The notes under the pieces are model-generated. The model ran no database searches. It was not told the DNA's origin and saw only the letters and a list, made by a program, of their open reading frames with translations. 64,000 bases of DNA. Source: Neorhizobium galegae bv. officinalis. GTDB lineage: Bacteria; Pseudomonadota; Alphaproteobacteria; Rhizobiales; Rhizobiaceae. Shown here in pieces: positions 25,367 through 33,950 of the stretch (its first letter is position 1; the number at the start of each line of letters is the position of its first letter). The stretch is from NCBI GenBank assembly GCA_000985875.1, contig CCRI01000011.1, positions 186,001 to 250,000 on the forward strand. The letters run 5' to 3'. The translations under genes and the position numbers were made by a program.

Positions 25367-26038
25367 ATGAAGAAGGTTTTTCGCAGGCTCATCGCCGCGG
25401 TGCTGCTTGTGGTCCTCGCCGTGGCCGTCGGAACATTGGTTCCGCGGCCGCTGTTCAGCCCGAGCCGGGCGGCGGAACCGGCGGCGCAGAGGCGCATCCT
25501 GCTCCTGTCCAACCCGATCCACACGGATATCGCCATTCCGCTTTCCGAAGACACTCGCGCTGCCTTTGCATTCCTGGGACGCTCGGGCGTTCCGGTAGCG
25601 GATCCGGGTGCGCAATGGCTGGTGCTCGGCTGGGGCGGGCGGGCCTTCTATCTGGAAACGCCGACCTGGGCGGACCTGAAGCCGCTACCGGTGTTCCGTG
25701 CGCTGACGATCGACAGTTCGGTCATGCATGTGGACATCGCTGGCGGGATCGATGAAGGCCACCCGGCGGTGATGCCGTTCGACTTGGGGCCTGTGGAATT
25801 CCAGCGGCTTTCGGATTTCATCCAGGCGAGTTTCAAGCGCCAGGCAGGCGAGGTGGCTGTGGTGCCGGATGCGGGTTATCGCGACTACGACCGGTTCTTC
25901 GAGGCGAACGGCTATTTCAACGCGTTTGCCGGCTGCAACACCTGGACCGCTGCGGCACTTCGCGCCGCCGGATTGCGCACCGGCCTCTGGAATCCGCTGC
26001 CGCAGACGCTTACGCTATCCCTCAAGCTTTTCAATTGA
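25367..26038 (+). CDS. TIGR02117/DUF2459 family membrane-anchored protein
   Basis: This 223-residue protein has an N-terminal membrane anchor (residues 8-26) followed by a soluble domain with the pattern of the TIGR02117 (DUF2459) family: LLSNPIHTDIAIPL, QWLVLGWGGRAFYLETPTWADL in parts, and the C-terminal FAGCNTWTAAALRAAGL with a conserved Cys. The Cys-His pairing hints at a papain-like or NlpC-like fold, which is an inference. The function is unknown. It lies between ureC and ureE, overlapping the possible upstream ureE start. A 223-codon ORF (orf223) is remembered in the R. leguminosarum cluster. Confidence 0.82.
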   Translation: MKKVFRRLIAAVLLVVLAVAVGTLVPRPLFSPSRAAEPAAQRRILLLSNPIHTDIAIPLSEDTRAAFAFLGRSGVPVADPGAQWLVLGWGGRAFYLETPTWADLKPLPVFRALTIDSSVMHVDIAGGIDEGHPAVMPFDLGPVEFQRLSDFIQASFKRQAGEVAVVPDAGYRDYDRFFEANGYFNAFAGCNTWTAAALRAAGLRTGLWNPLPQTLTLSLKLFN

Positions 26039-26052
26039 TCCCGGAGCATTCC

Positions 26053-26517
26053 ATGCAGCACATCCATTCCTATCACCCCGCCGGCGTGGTCTCCGATCCG
26101 CCGGTCGATATCGTCACGCTGCCGCATGATCTGCGGCATCTGCGCCGCAAGTTGTTGCATCTTTCCAATGGCGAGATGGTGATGCTCGATCTCAAGGAGG
26201 CGGTGCTCTTTCATCATGGCGACCGGCTGGTGCTCGACAACGGCGACACGATCGAGGTGCAGGCGGCTCCGGAAAAACTCTTCGAGATCAAGGGCCGGGA
26301 TACGCTGCATCTGATTGAACTCGCCTGGCATCTCGGCAACCGGCATCTCTCGGCGCAGATCGAGGAGGGGCGTATCCTCATCCTGCGAGACCACGTGATC
26401 CGCGCCATGCTGGAAGGCCTTGGTGCCACGGTTGCCGAGGTCGAGGAGGGTTTCCAGCCGGCCCGCGGCGCCTATCATGCGCATGGTTCCCACGGCCACG
26501 ACCATCACGGACACTGA
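26053..26517 (+). CDS. ureE: Urease accessory protein UreE (nickel chaperone)
   Basis: This 154-residue protein binds nickel and passes it to UreG for insertion into urease. The N-terminal domain and the metal-binding domain are followed by a histidine-rich tail, HAHGSHGHDHHGH, typical of UreE. The start at 26053 is chosen for its GGAGC ribosome-binding site and family length; a TTG at 26035 inside the previous gene is possible. The ureF gene follows after six bases. Confidence 0.94.
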   Translation: MQHIHSYHPAGVVSDPPVDIVTLPHDLRHLRRKLLHLSNGEMVMLDLKEAVLFHHGDRLVLDNGDTIEVQAAPEKLFEIKGRDTLHLIELAWHLGNRHLSAQIEEGRILILRDHVIRAMLEGLGATVAEVEEGFQPARGAYHAHGSHGHDHHGH

Positions 26518-26523
26518 GTCTCG

Positions 26524-27195
26524 GTGAGCGAAAACCTCGATACCAAGGTACTTCTGAGGCTGATGGCCTGGCTTTCTCCGGCCTTTCCGATCGGCGGTTT
26601 CGCCTATTCGGGCGGGCTCGAACGGGCGGTGCACGATGGCCTCGTCAAGGATGCGGCAAGCCTGCTCGCCTGGCTGACGAGCCTGCTGCGATACGGCTCC
26701 CTGTGGAACGACGCCGTTCTGTTCGGCGAAGCCTGGCGGCGGTATGAAAACGAGGCCGCATTGAAAGAGGTAGCCGAACTGGGGCTGGCGCTTGCCGGCT
26801 CCGCGGAGCGCCACGCGGAGACCTTGTCGCTCGGCAAGGCATTCGCCGCTGCTGCGTCCGCGTGGCCTCATCCGGTTCTGGAAAGCCTGCCGCCGGCCGT
26901 GCCGTTCCCCGTCGCTGTCGGTGCGATTGCGGCAGGGCATGGCGTGCCGGCAGCCCAGGCGCTTGCCGCCTATCTGCATGCCGCCGTATCGCAATCGGTG
27001 TCTGCCGGTATCAGGCTTGGGGTTTCCGGCCAGGTGGAAGGGGTGGCCGTGCTCGCTGACATCGAGAATCTGATCAGCCAGGTTTCCGAGCAGGCCAGCC
27101 GGACGACGCTCGACGATCTGGGCGGAGCGGCAGTGCAGGCGGAAATTGCCTCTCTCCGGCATGAAACACAGCATTCGCGGCTTTTCCGCTCGTAA
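26524..27195 (+). CDS. ureF: Urease accessory protein UreF
   Basis: This 223-residue helical protein forms the UreD-UreF-UreG activation complex and gates nickel delivery. The family motif SPAFPIGGFAYSGGLERAV near residue 20 is clear, as are the later AYLHAAVSQSVSAGIRLG and a C-terminal HETQHSRLFRS. Translation begins at GTG (26524). The start is six bases after ureE and the end lies 43 bases before ureG. Confidence 0.95.
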   Translation: MSENLDTKVLLRLMAWLSPAFPIGGFAYSGGLERAVHDGLVKDAASLLAWLTSLLRYGSLWNDAVLFGEAWRRYENEAALKEVAELGLALAGSAERHAETLSLGKAFAAAASAWPHPVLESLPPAVPFPVAVGAIAAGHGVPAAQALAAYLHAAVSQSVSAGIRLGVSGQVEGVAVLADIENLISQVSEQASRTTLDDLGGAAVQAEIASLRHETQHSRLFRS

Positions 27196-27238
27196 AAGCG
27201 GGCCTAAGCTGGGATCTGAAAAAATGAAAGGACGACAT

Positions 27239-27850
27239 ATGAAATCGGCGAACGGACCCTTGCGCGTCGGCATCGGCGGCCCCGTCGGCTCGGGCAAGAC
27301 GGCATTGACCGAGAAGCTCTGCAAGGCGATGCGCGCGGACTATTCCGTCGCGGTCGTCACCAATGACATCTACACCAAGGAAGATGCCGAGGCGCTGGTG
27401 CGTATGCAGGCTCTGTCTTCGGACCGCATCGTCGGCGTCGAGACCGGCGGTTGCCCGCACACCGCCATCCGCGAGGACGCGACGATCAATCTGCAGGCGA
27501 TCGCGGGCCTGAACGAGCGTTTCCCGGAGCTCGACGTGGTCTTCATCGAATCCGGCGGCGACAATCTCGCGGCGACCTTTTCGCCCGATCTTGCCGACCT
27601 CACCATCTATGTGATCTCCACCTGCCAGGGCGAGGAAATCCCGCGCAAGGGCGGCCCGGGCATCACCCGCTCCGACCTGCTGATCATCAACAAGAAGGAT
27701 CTCGCTCCTTACGTCGACGTCGATCTCGATGTGATGGACCGCGACGCCTACCGCATGCGCGAGGCCAAGCCGCATCTGTTTACCGATCTGAAGCGCGGCG
27801 TCGGCGTGGACCATGTGGTCCGGTTCCTGAAGGAGCAGGGCGGTCTCTAA
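27239..27850 (+). CDS. ureG: Urease accessory GTPase UreG
   Basis: This 203-residue GTPase supplies the energy for nickel insertion into urease. The P-loop GPVGSGKTAL, the Cys-Pro-His nickel motif in GVETGGCPHTAIRED and the ESGGDNLAATFSP segment are all present. The start at 27239 follows AAAGGACG; earlier in-frame Met codons inside the ureF end would make an unusual N-terminus. It is the last gene of the urea block; a rhizobial palindrome able to act as terminator follows directly. Confidence 0.96.
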   Translation: MKSANGPLRVGIGGPVGSGKTALTEKLCKAMRADYSVAVVTNDIYTKEDAEALVRMQALSSDRIVGVETGGCPHTAIREDATINLQAIAGLNERFPELDVVFIESGGDNLAATFSPDLADLTIYVISTCQGEEIPRKGGPGITRSDLLIINKKDLAPYVDVDLDVMDRDAYRMREAKPHLFTDLKRGVGVDHVVRFLKEQGGL

Positions 27851-27948
27851 AGCGTGTCGCGATCCTTCGGATTCGCTCGACACGCTTTAACTCCTTGTTT
27901 TACGCATGTCGTTATCGCAAAACCGCCGCACACTTTTGCGCGACATGC
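27848..27948. repeat. Double palindrome downstream of ureG, rhizobial repeat type
   Basis: The first hairpin has 12-base arms, TAAAGCGTGTCG at 27848-27859 and CGACACGCTTTA at 27878-27889. The second has arms GCATGTCG (27904-27911) and CGACATGC (27941-27948), with an inner CGCAAAA/TTTTGCG stem. This composite closely resembles an intergenic repeat that I recall as abundant in Rhizobiaceae. It overlaps the ureG stop codon and could end the urease transcript. Confidence 0.75.
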
Positions 27949-27960
27949 TTTAAAAAATTG

Positions 27961-27990
27961 AGGCCGGTGGCCCCTCGAAGCCACCGGCCT
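27961..27990 (-). terminator. Rho-independent terminator of the Crp/Fnr gene
   Basis: An 11-base perfect stem (AGGCCGGTGGC at 27961-27971, GCCACCGGCCT at 27980-27990) is followed on the minus strand by a run of T residues (27954-27959 complement). It lies 90 bases past the stop of the Crp/Fnr gene and faces the ureG repeat. Confidence 0.8.
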
Positions 27991-28079
27991 TATCTGCATG
28001 TCGCGGTCCCGCCGCCAGTGTCGCAACATGCATGCAAAGAAAGCCCGGACCCGCCTGTCCGGTCTCGCTTCGTTTAACG

Positions 28080-28784
28080 TCAGATCTCGCGCAGGGCCTG
28101 CACGTCGCCGACCTGAATCACACGCCCGCGAACGGTCACTCCGGTCCGCCGGAGAGTGGAGAATGCTCGGGAAAGCGCCTCGGGAGCGAGACCCAGCATG
28201 CCTGCGAGCAGGTTCTTCTGGAAAGGCAGGCGAATGGAAGCCGGGCCGCCATCCACCGGGCACCGCGTCAGGATATAATTCGCCACCCGTTGCGGCGCGG
28301 TATGCAACCTGTCGTTGGCGACGCAGTCCATCGTGGTTATGAGGTGTTTCGATAGCGAGGTGATCACCGCCTTGGCGATATCCCGTTCCTGCTCGGCCAG
28401 ATCCCGCACCGCCTGCATGTCGAAGCGGGCAAGCGTCGTAGCTTCGGCCGTCTGGGCATGATGGCGGTACTTGGTGCCGCCATAGAGAAGACATTCGGCG
28501 AACGTGTCCCCCGGGCTGCAGATGCGGATGTCCGCCTCGCGACCGTCCCGATTGAGCTGGTAGAGCCGTACGTAGCCGCTGAGAACGCAGTAAAAAGCGT
28601 CGGCATTCTCGCCCTCGCGGAAGATCGACTTGCGGTTCGCCAGACTGATGACACTCATCGTCGACATCATCCGGACGAGAGAATTGCCGGTCAGGCTGGA
28701 CAGGAAAGGCGTCTTCATCAGGACGGCCCGATCCCTGTTGTTGAGCTTGAAATTGCTGTTCATCATGTCCGCCGTCTCTTCCAT
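28080..28784 (-). CDS. Crp/Fnr-family transcriptional regulator
   Basis: This 234-residue protein has a cyclic-nucleotide-binding-like beta roll (about 30-140, with AFYCVLSGYVRLYQL) and a winged helix-turn-helix (about 165-230). The recognition helix contains EALSRAF, so the E-x-x-S-R residues that read TTGAT half-sites in FNR are kept. The N-terminal iron-sulfur cysteines of FNR are absent, so it is not a direct oxygen sensor of that kind. Candidate relatives are the FixK or NnrR groups. A TTGAC-N4-ATCAA box lies 60 bases upstream, suggesting autoregulation or control by another FNR-type protein. It faces the RND operon tail-to-head. Confidence 0.88.
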   Translation of the reverse strand: MEETADMMNSNFKLNNRDRAVLMKTPFLSSLTGNSLVRMMSTMSVISLANRKSIFREGENADAFYCVLSGYVRLYQLNRDGREADIRICSPGDTFAECLLYGGTKYRHHAQTAEATTLARFDMQAVRDLAEQERDIAKAVITSLSKHLITTMDCVANDRLHTAPQRVANYILTRCPVDGGPASIRLPFQKNLLAGMLGLAPEALSRAFSTLRRTGVTVRGRVIQVGDVQALREI

Positions 28785-28843
28785 AACCTGAACCGCCGCG
28801 CATTCCCGATATCGCTAAAATAACAGGTTCGTGAAATCTGAAT

Positions 28844-28857
28844 TTGACATCGATCAA
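28844..28857. promoter_or_regulatory. FNR/FixK-type box upstream of the Crp/Fnr gene
   Basis: TTGAC-ATCG-ATCAA differs from the FNR consensus TTGAT-N4-ATCAA at one base. It lies 60 bases upstream of the Crp/Fnr start, the usual distance for activation or autoregulation. The adjacent regulator keeps the matching E-x-x-S-R recognition residues. Confidence 0.6.
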
Positions 28858-28907
28858 ATCTGCGATTTTTTTCTACAATCTCCGCGAGTTGGGCTGTTCC
28901 AACGAAA

Positions 28908-28933
28908 AACGCCGGGCCCAAGGGCCCGGCGTT
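28908..28933 (-). terminator. Rho-independent terminator of the RND operon
   Basis: A 12-base perfect stem (AACGCCGGGCCC at 28908-28919 and GGGCCCGGCGTT at 28922-28933) with a two-base loop is followed on the minus strand by TTTTTCG. It lies 28 bases past the end of the RND permease gene. Confidence 0.85.
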
Positions 28934-28960
28934 GTCGAAGATGCGGTTCGGCAACTGGGG

Positions 28961-31900
28961 TTATTCGGCGGCCAGCGGCGGCAGGCGCAACACCTTGCTG
29001 CTGGCTTGAGCGCCGGGAGAACGATCGTCGTTCGCGCTCGTCTGCCGTTCCATCTGGTTGAGGCGTTCTTCCAGGGACGCGATCGACTGGGCGTTCTTGC
29101 GGGCCTCCTGGCTGAGCTCCTCGCTGGAGAGACCGAAGTCCTCCTCTTCCTTCTTGCCGACCATGCGGCCGAAGATCTTGCCGAGCAGGCGCGACAGGTC
29201 GTCCATGATCAGGAAGAAGGACGGTACGACGAGGAGCGAGAGCACCGTCGAGACGATGATGCCGCCTATCACCGCGATCGCCATCGGCGCGCGGAAGGAT
29301 CCGCCTTCGCCGACGCCGAGCGCCGAGGGCAGCATGCCCGCCGACATGGCGATCGAGGTCATGATGATCGGACGGGCGCGCTTGCGGCCGGCCTCGACCA
29401 TGGCATGGACCCGTTCCAGGCCTTGCCGCTTCATCTCGATCGCGAAGTCCACCAGAAGGATGGCGTTCTTCGTGACGATGCCCATCAGCATCAGGATACC
29501 GATCAGCACCGGCATCGACAGCGCGTTCTGGGTGATGATCAGCGCCACCGCCACGCCGCCGATTGCCAGCGGCAGCGAGAACAGGATGGTGAAGGGCTGG
29601 ATGACGTCCTTGAAGAGCAGGATCAGCACCACGAGCACCAGCATCAGACCCATCAGCATCGCATTGCCGAAGCTCTGCTGCATTTCGGCCTGCACCTTGG
29701 CGTCGCCGCTTTCGGCCAGACGAACCGTCTTCGGGAATTCGGTTTCACCGACGATGCGCTTGAATTCGGCCGATGCGGTGTCGAGCGCCGTGCCGAAGGG
29801 TACGTCGGAACCGATTGCCACGACGCGGTTGCGGTCGTTGCGCTTGATCGAGCTCGGGCCTTCCGAATAGTCGACGTCGGCAACGCTGTAGAGCGGCACG
29901 CTGGCGCCGGCCGCGGTCTTGATCTTGAGCGCCCGGATCGAGGCCAGATCGCGGCGGACGTCGAGCGAGGCCTGGACGCGGATCGGGATCTGCCGGTCGT
30001 CGAGCGAGATCTTGGCAAGGTTGGCATCGACATCGCCGATCGTCGCGACGCGGACGGTCTGGGCGATCTGCTGCGGGGTGATGCCGAGGCGCGAGGCCTC
30101 CGCCATGCGCGGCCGGATCTGCAGTTCCGGACGGGGCAGGGCGCCTTCCGAGGAGACGTTGAAAAGGACCGGCGAGGCCCGCAGCTTCGATTCCAGCACG
30201 CTGACGGCTTCGTTCAGGTCCGCCTCGTTGGTGGAGAGGAAGTTGAACGAAAGGTCACGCTCGGCGCGGTCGTTGACCTTGGAGATCCGCACGTCCGGAA
30301 TGGAGCGAATGGCGGCGAAAATGTCCTTTTCGACATCCCATTGCGGGCGCGTGCGGCCGTTTTCCTTGATCCTCGGCACGACGTCGCGGATCAAGGGGAT
30401 CGCTCCCAGGCCCTTGTTGACCAGGGTCTTTACCAGCGAATGGTCGATGTTCTGCAGGATGACGCGCACGGTTGCGCGGCGCAGTTCGAGGTCGCCCTTC
30501 GGCGAAGCGCCGCCGAGAATGAAGACGCTTTCGACGCCGTCGATATGGCGCACCGCATCATAGATGACGTCGGTGCTCGCAGCCGTCTCTTCGAGCGTCG
30601 CATTCGGCGGCAGTTCGACCGACAGCACGACGCGCGAGTTGTCGTCCGGCGGCAGGAAGCTGCCGGGGACCTGCTTAAGCAACTCGACCGAATAGTAGAG
30701 AAACGCTATTGCCGCAGCGAGTGTTAAAAGCCGCGGAAGCCATCTGAAACCGATATGCGCGAATACGTAGTGTATTAGTTTCGCGACAATATGTGCCGAA
30801 TTTTCGGTGCTACGCTTCACGCGTTCCGCCCAAGCGGCAGCAAACCGGGGAGCCCATCCACCGGTCGTCGCTCTAACGGTCAGCGTATAGGCCTTCATGA
30901 TCCAGCCGTCGTTGTCGTGATGGTCTTCCATCCCGTCTTCGGGGCTCATCAGATAGGCGGCCATCAGCGGCGTGATCAGTCGCGCCACCGCGAGCGAGAA
31001 GAACACCGAGAAGGCGACCGTCAGGCCGAACTGGATGAAGTACTGGCCCGGAACGCCCGGCATGAACGAGACCGGCACGAACACGGCGATGATCGTGAAG
31101 CTGGTGGCGATGACGGCGAGGCCGATTTCGTCGGCAGCTTCGATCGCGGCGCGGTAGGGCGATTTGCCCATCTTGATATGCCGCGCGATGTTCTCGATCT
31201 CGACGATCGCGTCATCGACGAGAATCCCGGTCGCGAGCGTCAGCGCCAGGAAGCTCACGAGGTTCAGCGAGAACCCCATGAGGTCCATGATCCAGAAGGT
31301 CGGGATCGCCGACAGCGGCAGGGCGACCGCGGCGATCAGGGTGGCGCGCCAGTTCCTCAAGAACAGGAACACCACGATGACTGCGAGGACCGAGCCTTCC
31401 ACCAGCGTGTGGAGGGCAGCCTCGTAGTTGCCGTAGGTGAAGTAGACCGAGTCGTCGACCATTTCGATCGCGACGTTCGGATTGGCCTTGCGCACGTCGT
31501 CGAGGCTGGCGGCGACGGTTTCGGCGACCGAGACTTCGCTCGCACCCTTGGCGCGGAACACGGCGAAAGTGACCGACGGCGTGCCGTTGAAGCGCGAGAA
31601 GGATTTCGGCTCCTCGTAGGTGTCGGTGATGTCGCCGAGTTCGGTCAGCTTGACGAACTGGCCGTTCGGCAGTGTGATCGTCGTGTCGGCAAGCTGGGCG
31701 ACGCTGCGCGCATCGCCGAGCGTACGGATAGTCTGTTCGTTGCCGGCCACCTGGCCGCGGCCGGAGCCGAGGTCGACGTTGGTGCCACGCAGCTGGGTGC
31801 TGACATCGGCAGCGGTAATGCCGTAGGCGTCCAGCTTGGCGGGGTTCAAGGACACCCGGACTTCGCGGTCGGAACCGCCGTAACGGTCGATACGGCCGAT

Positions 31901-32419
31901 ACCGGCCTGGCCCTGCAGGGCGCGCTTGACCGTGTCATCGACGAACCAGGAGAGTTCTTCGAGCGTCATGTTCGGCGAGGAGACGGCGAATGTCTGGATC
32001 GCCTGGCCTTCGACGTCGACCTTGGTGACGACGGGCTCCTCGATGCCGGCGGGCAGGTCGCTGCGGATCTTGTCGATCGCGTCCTTTGTGTCCTGAACGG
32101 CCTCTGCGGTCGGCTTTTCGATGCGGAATACGACGACCGTCTGCGACTGGCCGTCCGTTACCGTGGACTGGATCTCGTCAATGCCGCTGATCGAGGCGAC
32201 AGCGTCCTCGATCTCCTTCGTCACCTGCATTTCCAGCTCGGCGGGCGCGGCTCCGCTCTGGGTGACGGTGATCGACACCACCGGCACGTCGATATTCGGG
32301 AAACGGGTGATCGGCAGCGCGTAAAACGACTGGATGCCGACAACAAGCAGCAGGGCAAAACCGAGCAGCGGCGCAATCGGATTGCGGATCGACCAGGCGG
32401 AGAAGTTCATGCGGCTCAA
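28961..32419 (-). CDS. RND efflux transporter, inner-membrane permease
   Basis: This 1152-residue protein has the twelve-segment RND layout with two large periplasmic loops. The proton-relay residues are visible: the Asp pair in GILVDDAIVEIENI and the Lys in GIVTKNAILLVDFA. Length exceeds AcrB by about 100 residues, due mainly to a central cytoplasmic insertion near 520-590 and a C-terminal helical tail. It would export hydrophobic drugs, bile-type or plant compounds with the adaptor encoded upstream. No outer-membrane TolC-type gene is adjacent, so a partner encoded elsewhere is implied. The substrate is unknown. Confidence 0.93.
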   Translation of the reverse strand: MSRMNFSAWSIRNPIAPLLGFALLLVVGIQSFYALPITRFPNIDVPVVSITVTQSGAAPAELEMQVTKEIEDAVASISGIDEIQSTVTDGQSQTVVVFRIEKPTAEAVQDTKDAIDKIRSDLPAGIEEPVVTKVDVEGQAIQTFAVSSPNMTLEELSWFVDDTVKRALQGQAGIGRIDRYGGSDREVRVSLNPAKLDAYGITAADVSTQLRGTNVDLGSGRGQVAGNEQTIRTLGDARSVAQLADTTITLPNGQFVKLTELGDITDTYEEPKSFSRFNGTPSVTFAVFRAKGASEVSVAETVAASLDDVRKANPNVAIEMVDDSVYFTYGNYEAALHTLVEGSVLAVIVVFLFLRNWRATLIAAVALPLSAIPTFWIMDLMGFSLNLVSFLALTLATGILVDDAIVEIENIARHIKMGKSPYRAAIEAADEIGLAVIATSFTIIAVFVPVSFMPGVPGQYFIQFGLTVAFSVFFSLAVARLITPLMAAYLMSPEDGMEDHHDNDGWIMKAYTLTVRATTGGWAPRFAAAWAERVKRSTENSAHIVAKLIHYVFAHIGFRWLPRLLTLAAAIAFLYYSVELLKQVPGSFLPPDDNSRVVLSVELPPNATLEETAASTDVIYDAVRHIDGVESVFILGGASPKGDLELRRATVRVILQNIDHSLVKTLVNKGLGAIPLIRDVVPRIKENGRTRPQWDVEKDIFAAIRSIPDVRISKVNDRAERDLSFNFLSTNEADLNEAVSVLESKLRASPVLFNVSSEGALPRPELQIRPRMAEASRLGITPQQIAQTVRVATIGDVDANLAKISLDDRQIPIRVQASLDVRRDLASIRALKIKTAAGASVPLYSVADVDYSEGPSSIKRNDRNRVVAIGSDVPFGTALDTASAEFKRIVGETEFPKTVRLAESGDAKVQAEMQQSFGNAMLMGLMLVLVVLILLFKDVIQPFTILFSLPLAIGGVAVALIITQNALSMPVLIGILMLMGIVTKNAILLVDFAIEMKRQGLERVHAMVEAGRKRARPIIMTSIAMSAGMLPSALGVGEGGSFRAPMAIAVIGGIIVSTVLSLLVVPSFFLIMDDLSRLLGKIFGRMVGKKEEEDFGLSSEELSQEARKNAQSIASLEERLNQMERQTSANDDRSPGAQASSKVLRLPPLAAE

Positions 32420-32421
32420 CC

Positions 32422-33657
32422 TCAGTTCGCAATAGCAGCGGGTTCGGCCGGGACCGGGGCGATCTTGTCGCCGTCCCGAACGAAGGCGCCGGCCTTCGCA
32501 ACGACAATGTCACCGGCGTCAAGACCGCTGACGACCTGCACGAAACCGCCATCCTGGATGCCGGTCTCGATCTTCACCTGTTTGACGACATTATCCTCGA
32601 CCTTGCGCGCGGTGGAACCGTTCCGCCCGGTGGTGACGGCAGAAAGCGGCAGCGCGAGGGCATTGGTCTCGGCGATGACGATCTCGGCACTGCCATACAT
32701 GCCCGCGCGGGCGCCGCTGTCGTCGTCGATGACGATATGCACGGCGCCGAGGCGGGTGACCGGATCGACCGTCGGGGAGACGAGCCGAACCTTGCCTTCG
32801 ATCTTCACCTTGCCGCCGGCCACCGTAACGATCGACTTCTGGCCGGCCTTGATCTTCTGGATGTCGGTCTCGGAAAGGTCGGCGACGAGTTCGATCGCGC
32901 CGTCCTTGATGATCGTGAAGAGCGGATTGCCGGTGCCGCTGGCAATCGCGCCGACCTTGGCATTGCGCACCGAGATCACGCCGGCGACGGGCGTCTTCAC
33001 GCCGGTGCGGGCGAGCTTCAGGTTGACGTCCTCGATCTGGGCCTCGACGACCTTGGTGTCGGATTCACCGACCGTCACGGCCTGTTTGGCGGCGTTGAGC
33101 CGTGCCTGGGCGACCTCGACGGCAGCGGATGCCTGTTCGAGCTGCGACACCGTGCCGGTACCGCTCTGGCTGAGCTTCTGGAGGCGGTCGCGCTGGCGGA
33201 TCGTATCGGCGACATTGGCCTGGGCCTCGATTACCTGAGCCTGATATTGCGCGACGGCAGCCTGGGCCTTCGCCTTGTTGGCCTGGAGCTGGCTCTTCTC
33301 CAGAAGCAGCGCGTCGTCGTTCAACGTGGCGAGCACGCTGTCTGCCTTTACCTCGTCGCCGACATCGGCATTCAGCGTCTTGATCGACAGGGCCTCGACG
33401 AGGGGCTGGACATAAACTTCCTCGACGGGCCTGACGGTGCCGGTCGCGATGACGCGATCGACGAGTGGCTTTTCGACCGCTTCCGTTACAATGATCGAGG
33501 GCAGCTTGATTTCGGTCTGCGCGGGGGCCGGTTTGGCCGCGTCCTGCGCAACGGCAGAATTGGGGATCAATGAGGAGCCCGCAGCAAGCGCGATGCTGAC
33601 GCCGAGTGCAAGGCGAAGAGCCGGGATACCGGCAGACTTGGTAGACTTGCGAAACAT
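32422..33657 (-). CDS. RND efflux periplasmic adaptor subunit
   Basis: This 411-residue protein has a signal sequence (residues 1-38), then lipoyl, alpha-hairpin, beta-barrel and membrane-proximal domains of the membrane-fusion family. The coiled-coil hairpin spans roughly residues 115-190. Family motifs are VDRVIATGTVRPVEEVYVQP and TGVKTPVAGVISVRNAKVGA in parts. It bridges the RND permease to an outer-membrane channel. It precedes the permease gene by two bases, so the two form an operon. The start at 33657 is chosen because the signal begins there; an upstream Met at 33768 would add 37 residues. Confidence 0.92.
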   Translation of the reverse strand: MFRKSTKSAGIPALRLALGVSIALAAGSSLIPNSAVAQDAAKPAPAQTEIKLPSIIVTEAVEKPLVDRVIATGTVRPVEEVYVQPLVEALSIKTLNADVGDEVKADSVLATLNDDALLLEKSQLQANKAKAQAAVAQYQAQVIEAQANVADTIRQRDRLQKLSQSGTGTVSQLEQASAAVEVAQARLNAAKQAVTVGESDTKVVEAQIEDVNLKLARTGVKTPVAGVISVRNAKVGAIASGTGNPLFTIIKDGAIELVADLSETDIQKIKAGQKSIVTVAGGKVKIEGKVRLVSPTVDPVTRLGAVHIVIDDDSGARAGMYGSAEIVIAETNALALPLSAVTTGRNGSTARKVEDNVVKQVKIETGIQDGGFVQVVSGLDAGDIVVAKAGAFVRDGDKIAPVPAEPAAIAN

Positions 33658-33950
33658 GCGATTACTTTCAAACTGAAGGTAAGGGGCAAATATTCCGCTG
33701 GGAACCGCTCCGGTCACGTAACGCCCCCTCAGCGTACGATAACCCGGATCAAGGTGGTAACCGCGCAAAACGGTTACAAGACCGACAGCGAAAGATTCAT
33801 CAACGCTGCACTTTTACGTGTTTGCGTTGCACAAATCAATCCGTCGCCCTTATGAGACGAATGAGTTTTAGTTATGTTTTGAATAAGAAAAATTTCAAAA
33901 ACGCGCGGTGAGTAGCCGCGCGTTCTCCTTTTGGGACCGAGCGGCGATTA
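33658..33950. other. Intergenic space with the RND promoter region
   Basis: This 293-base stretch holds the upstream region of the RND operon (minus strand) and, at its far end, the terminator of the substrate-binding-protein gene. No open frame is supported. A GGAAC-N16-CGCC string at 33701-33725 points away from the operon and misses the EcfG consensus in two bases, so I do not call it. Confidence 0.45.
33901..33923 (-). terminator. Rho-independent terminator of the pyrimidine-type ABC operon
   Basis: Stem arms ACGCGCGG (33901-33908) and CCGCGCGT (33916-33923) enclose a seven-base loop and are followed on the minus strand by TTTTTGAAATTTTT. It lies 28 bases past the stop of the substrate-binding-protein gene. 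Confidence 0.8.

Noticed and set aside
33701..33725. GGAAC-N16-CGCC as an EcfG promoter
   Set aside because: The -10 part differs at two positions, and it points away from the RND operon.
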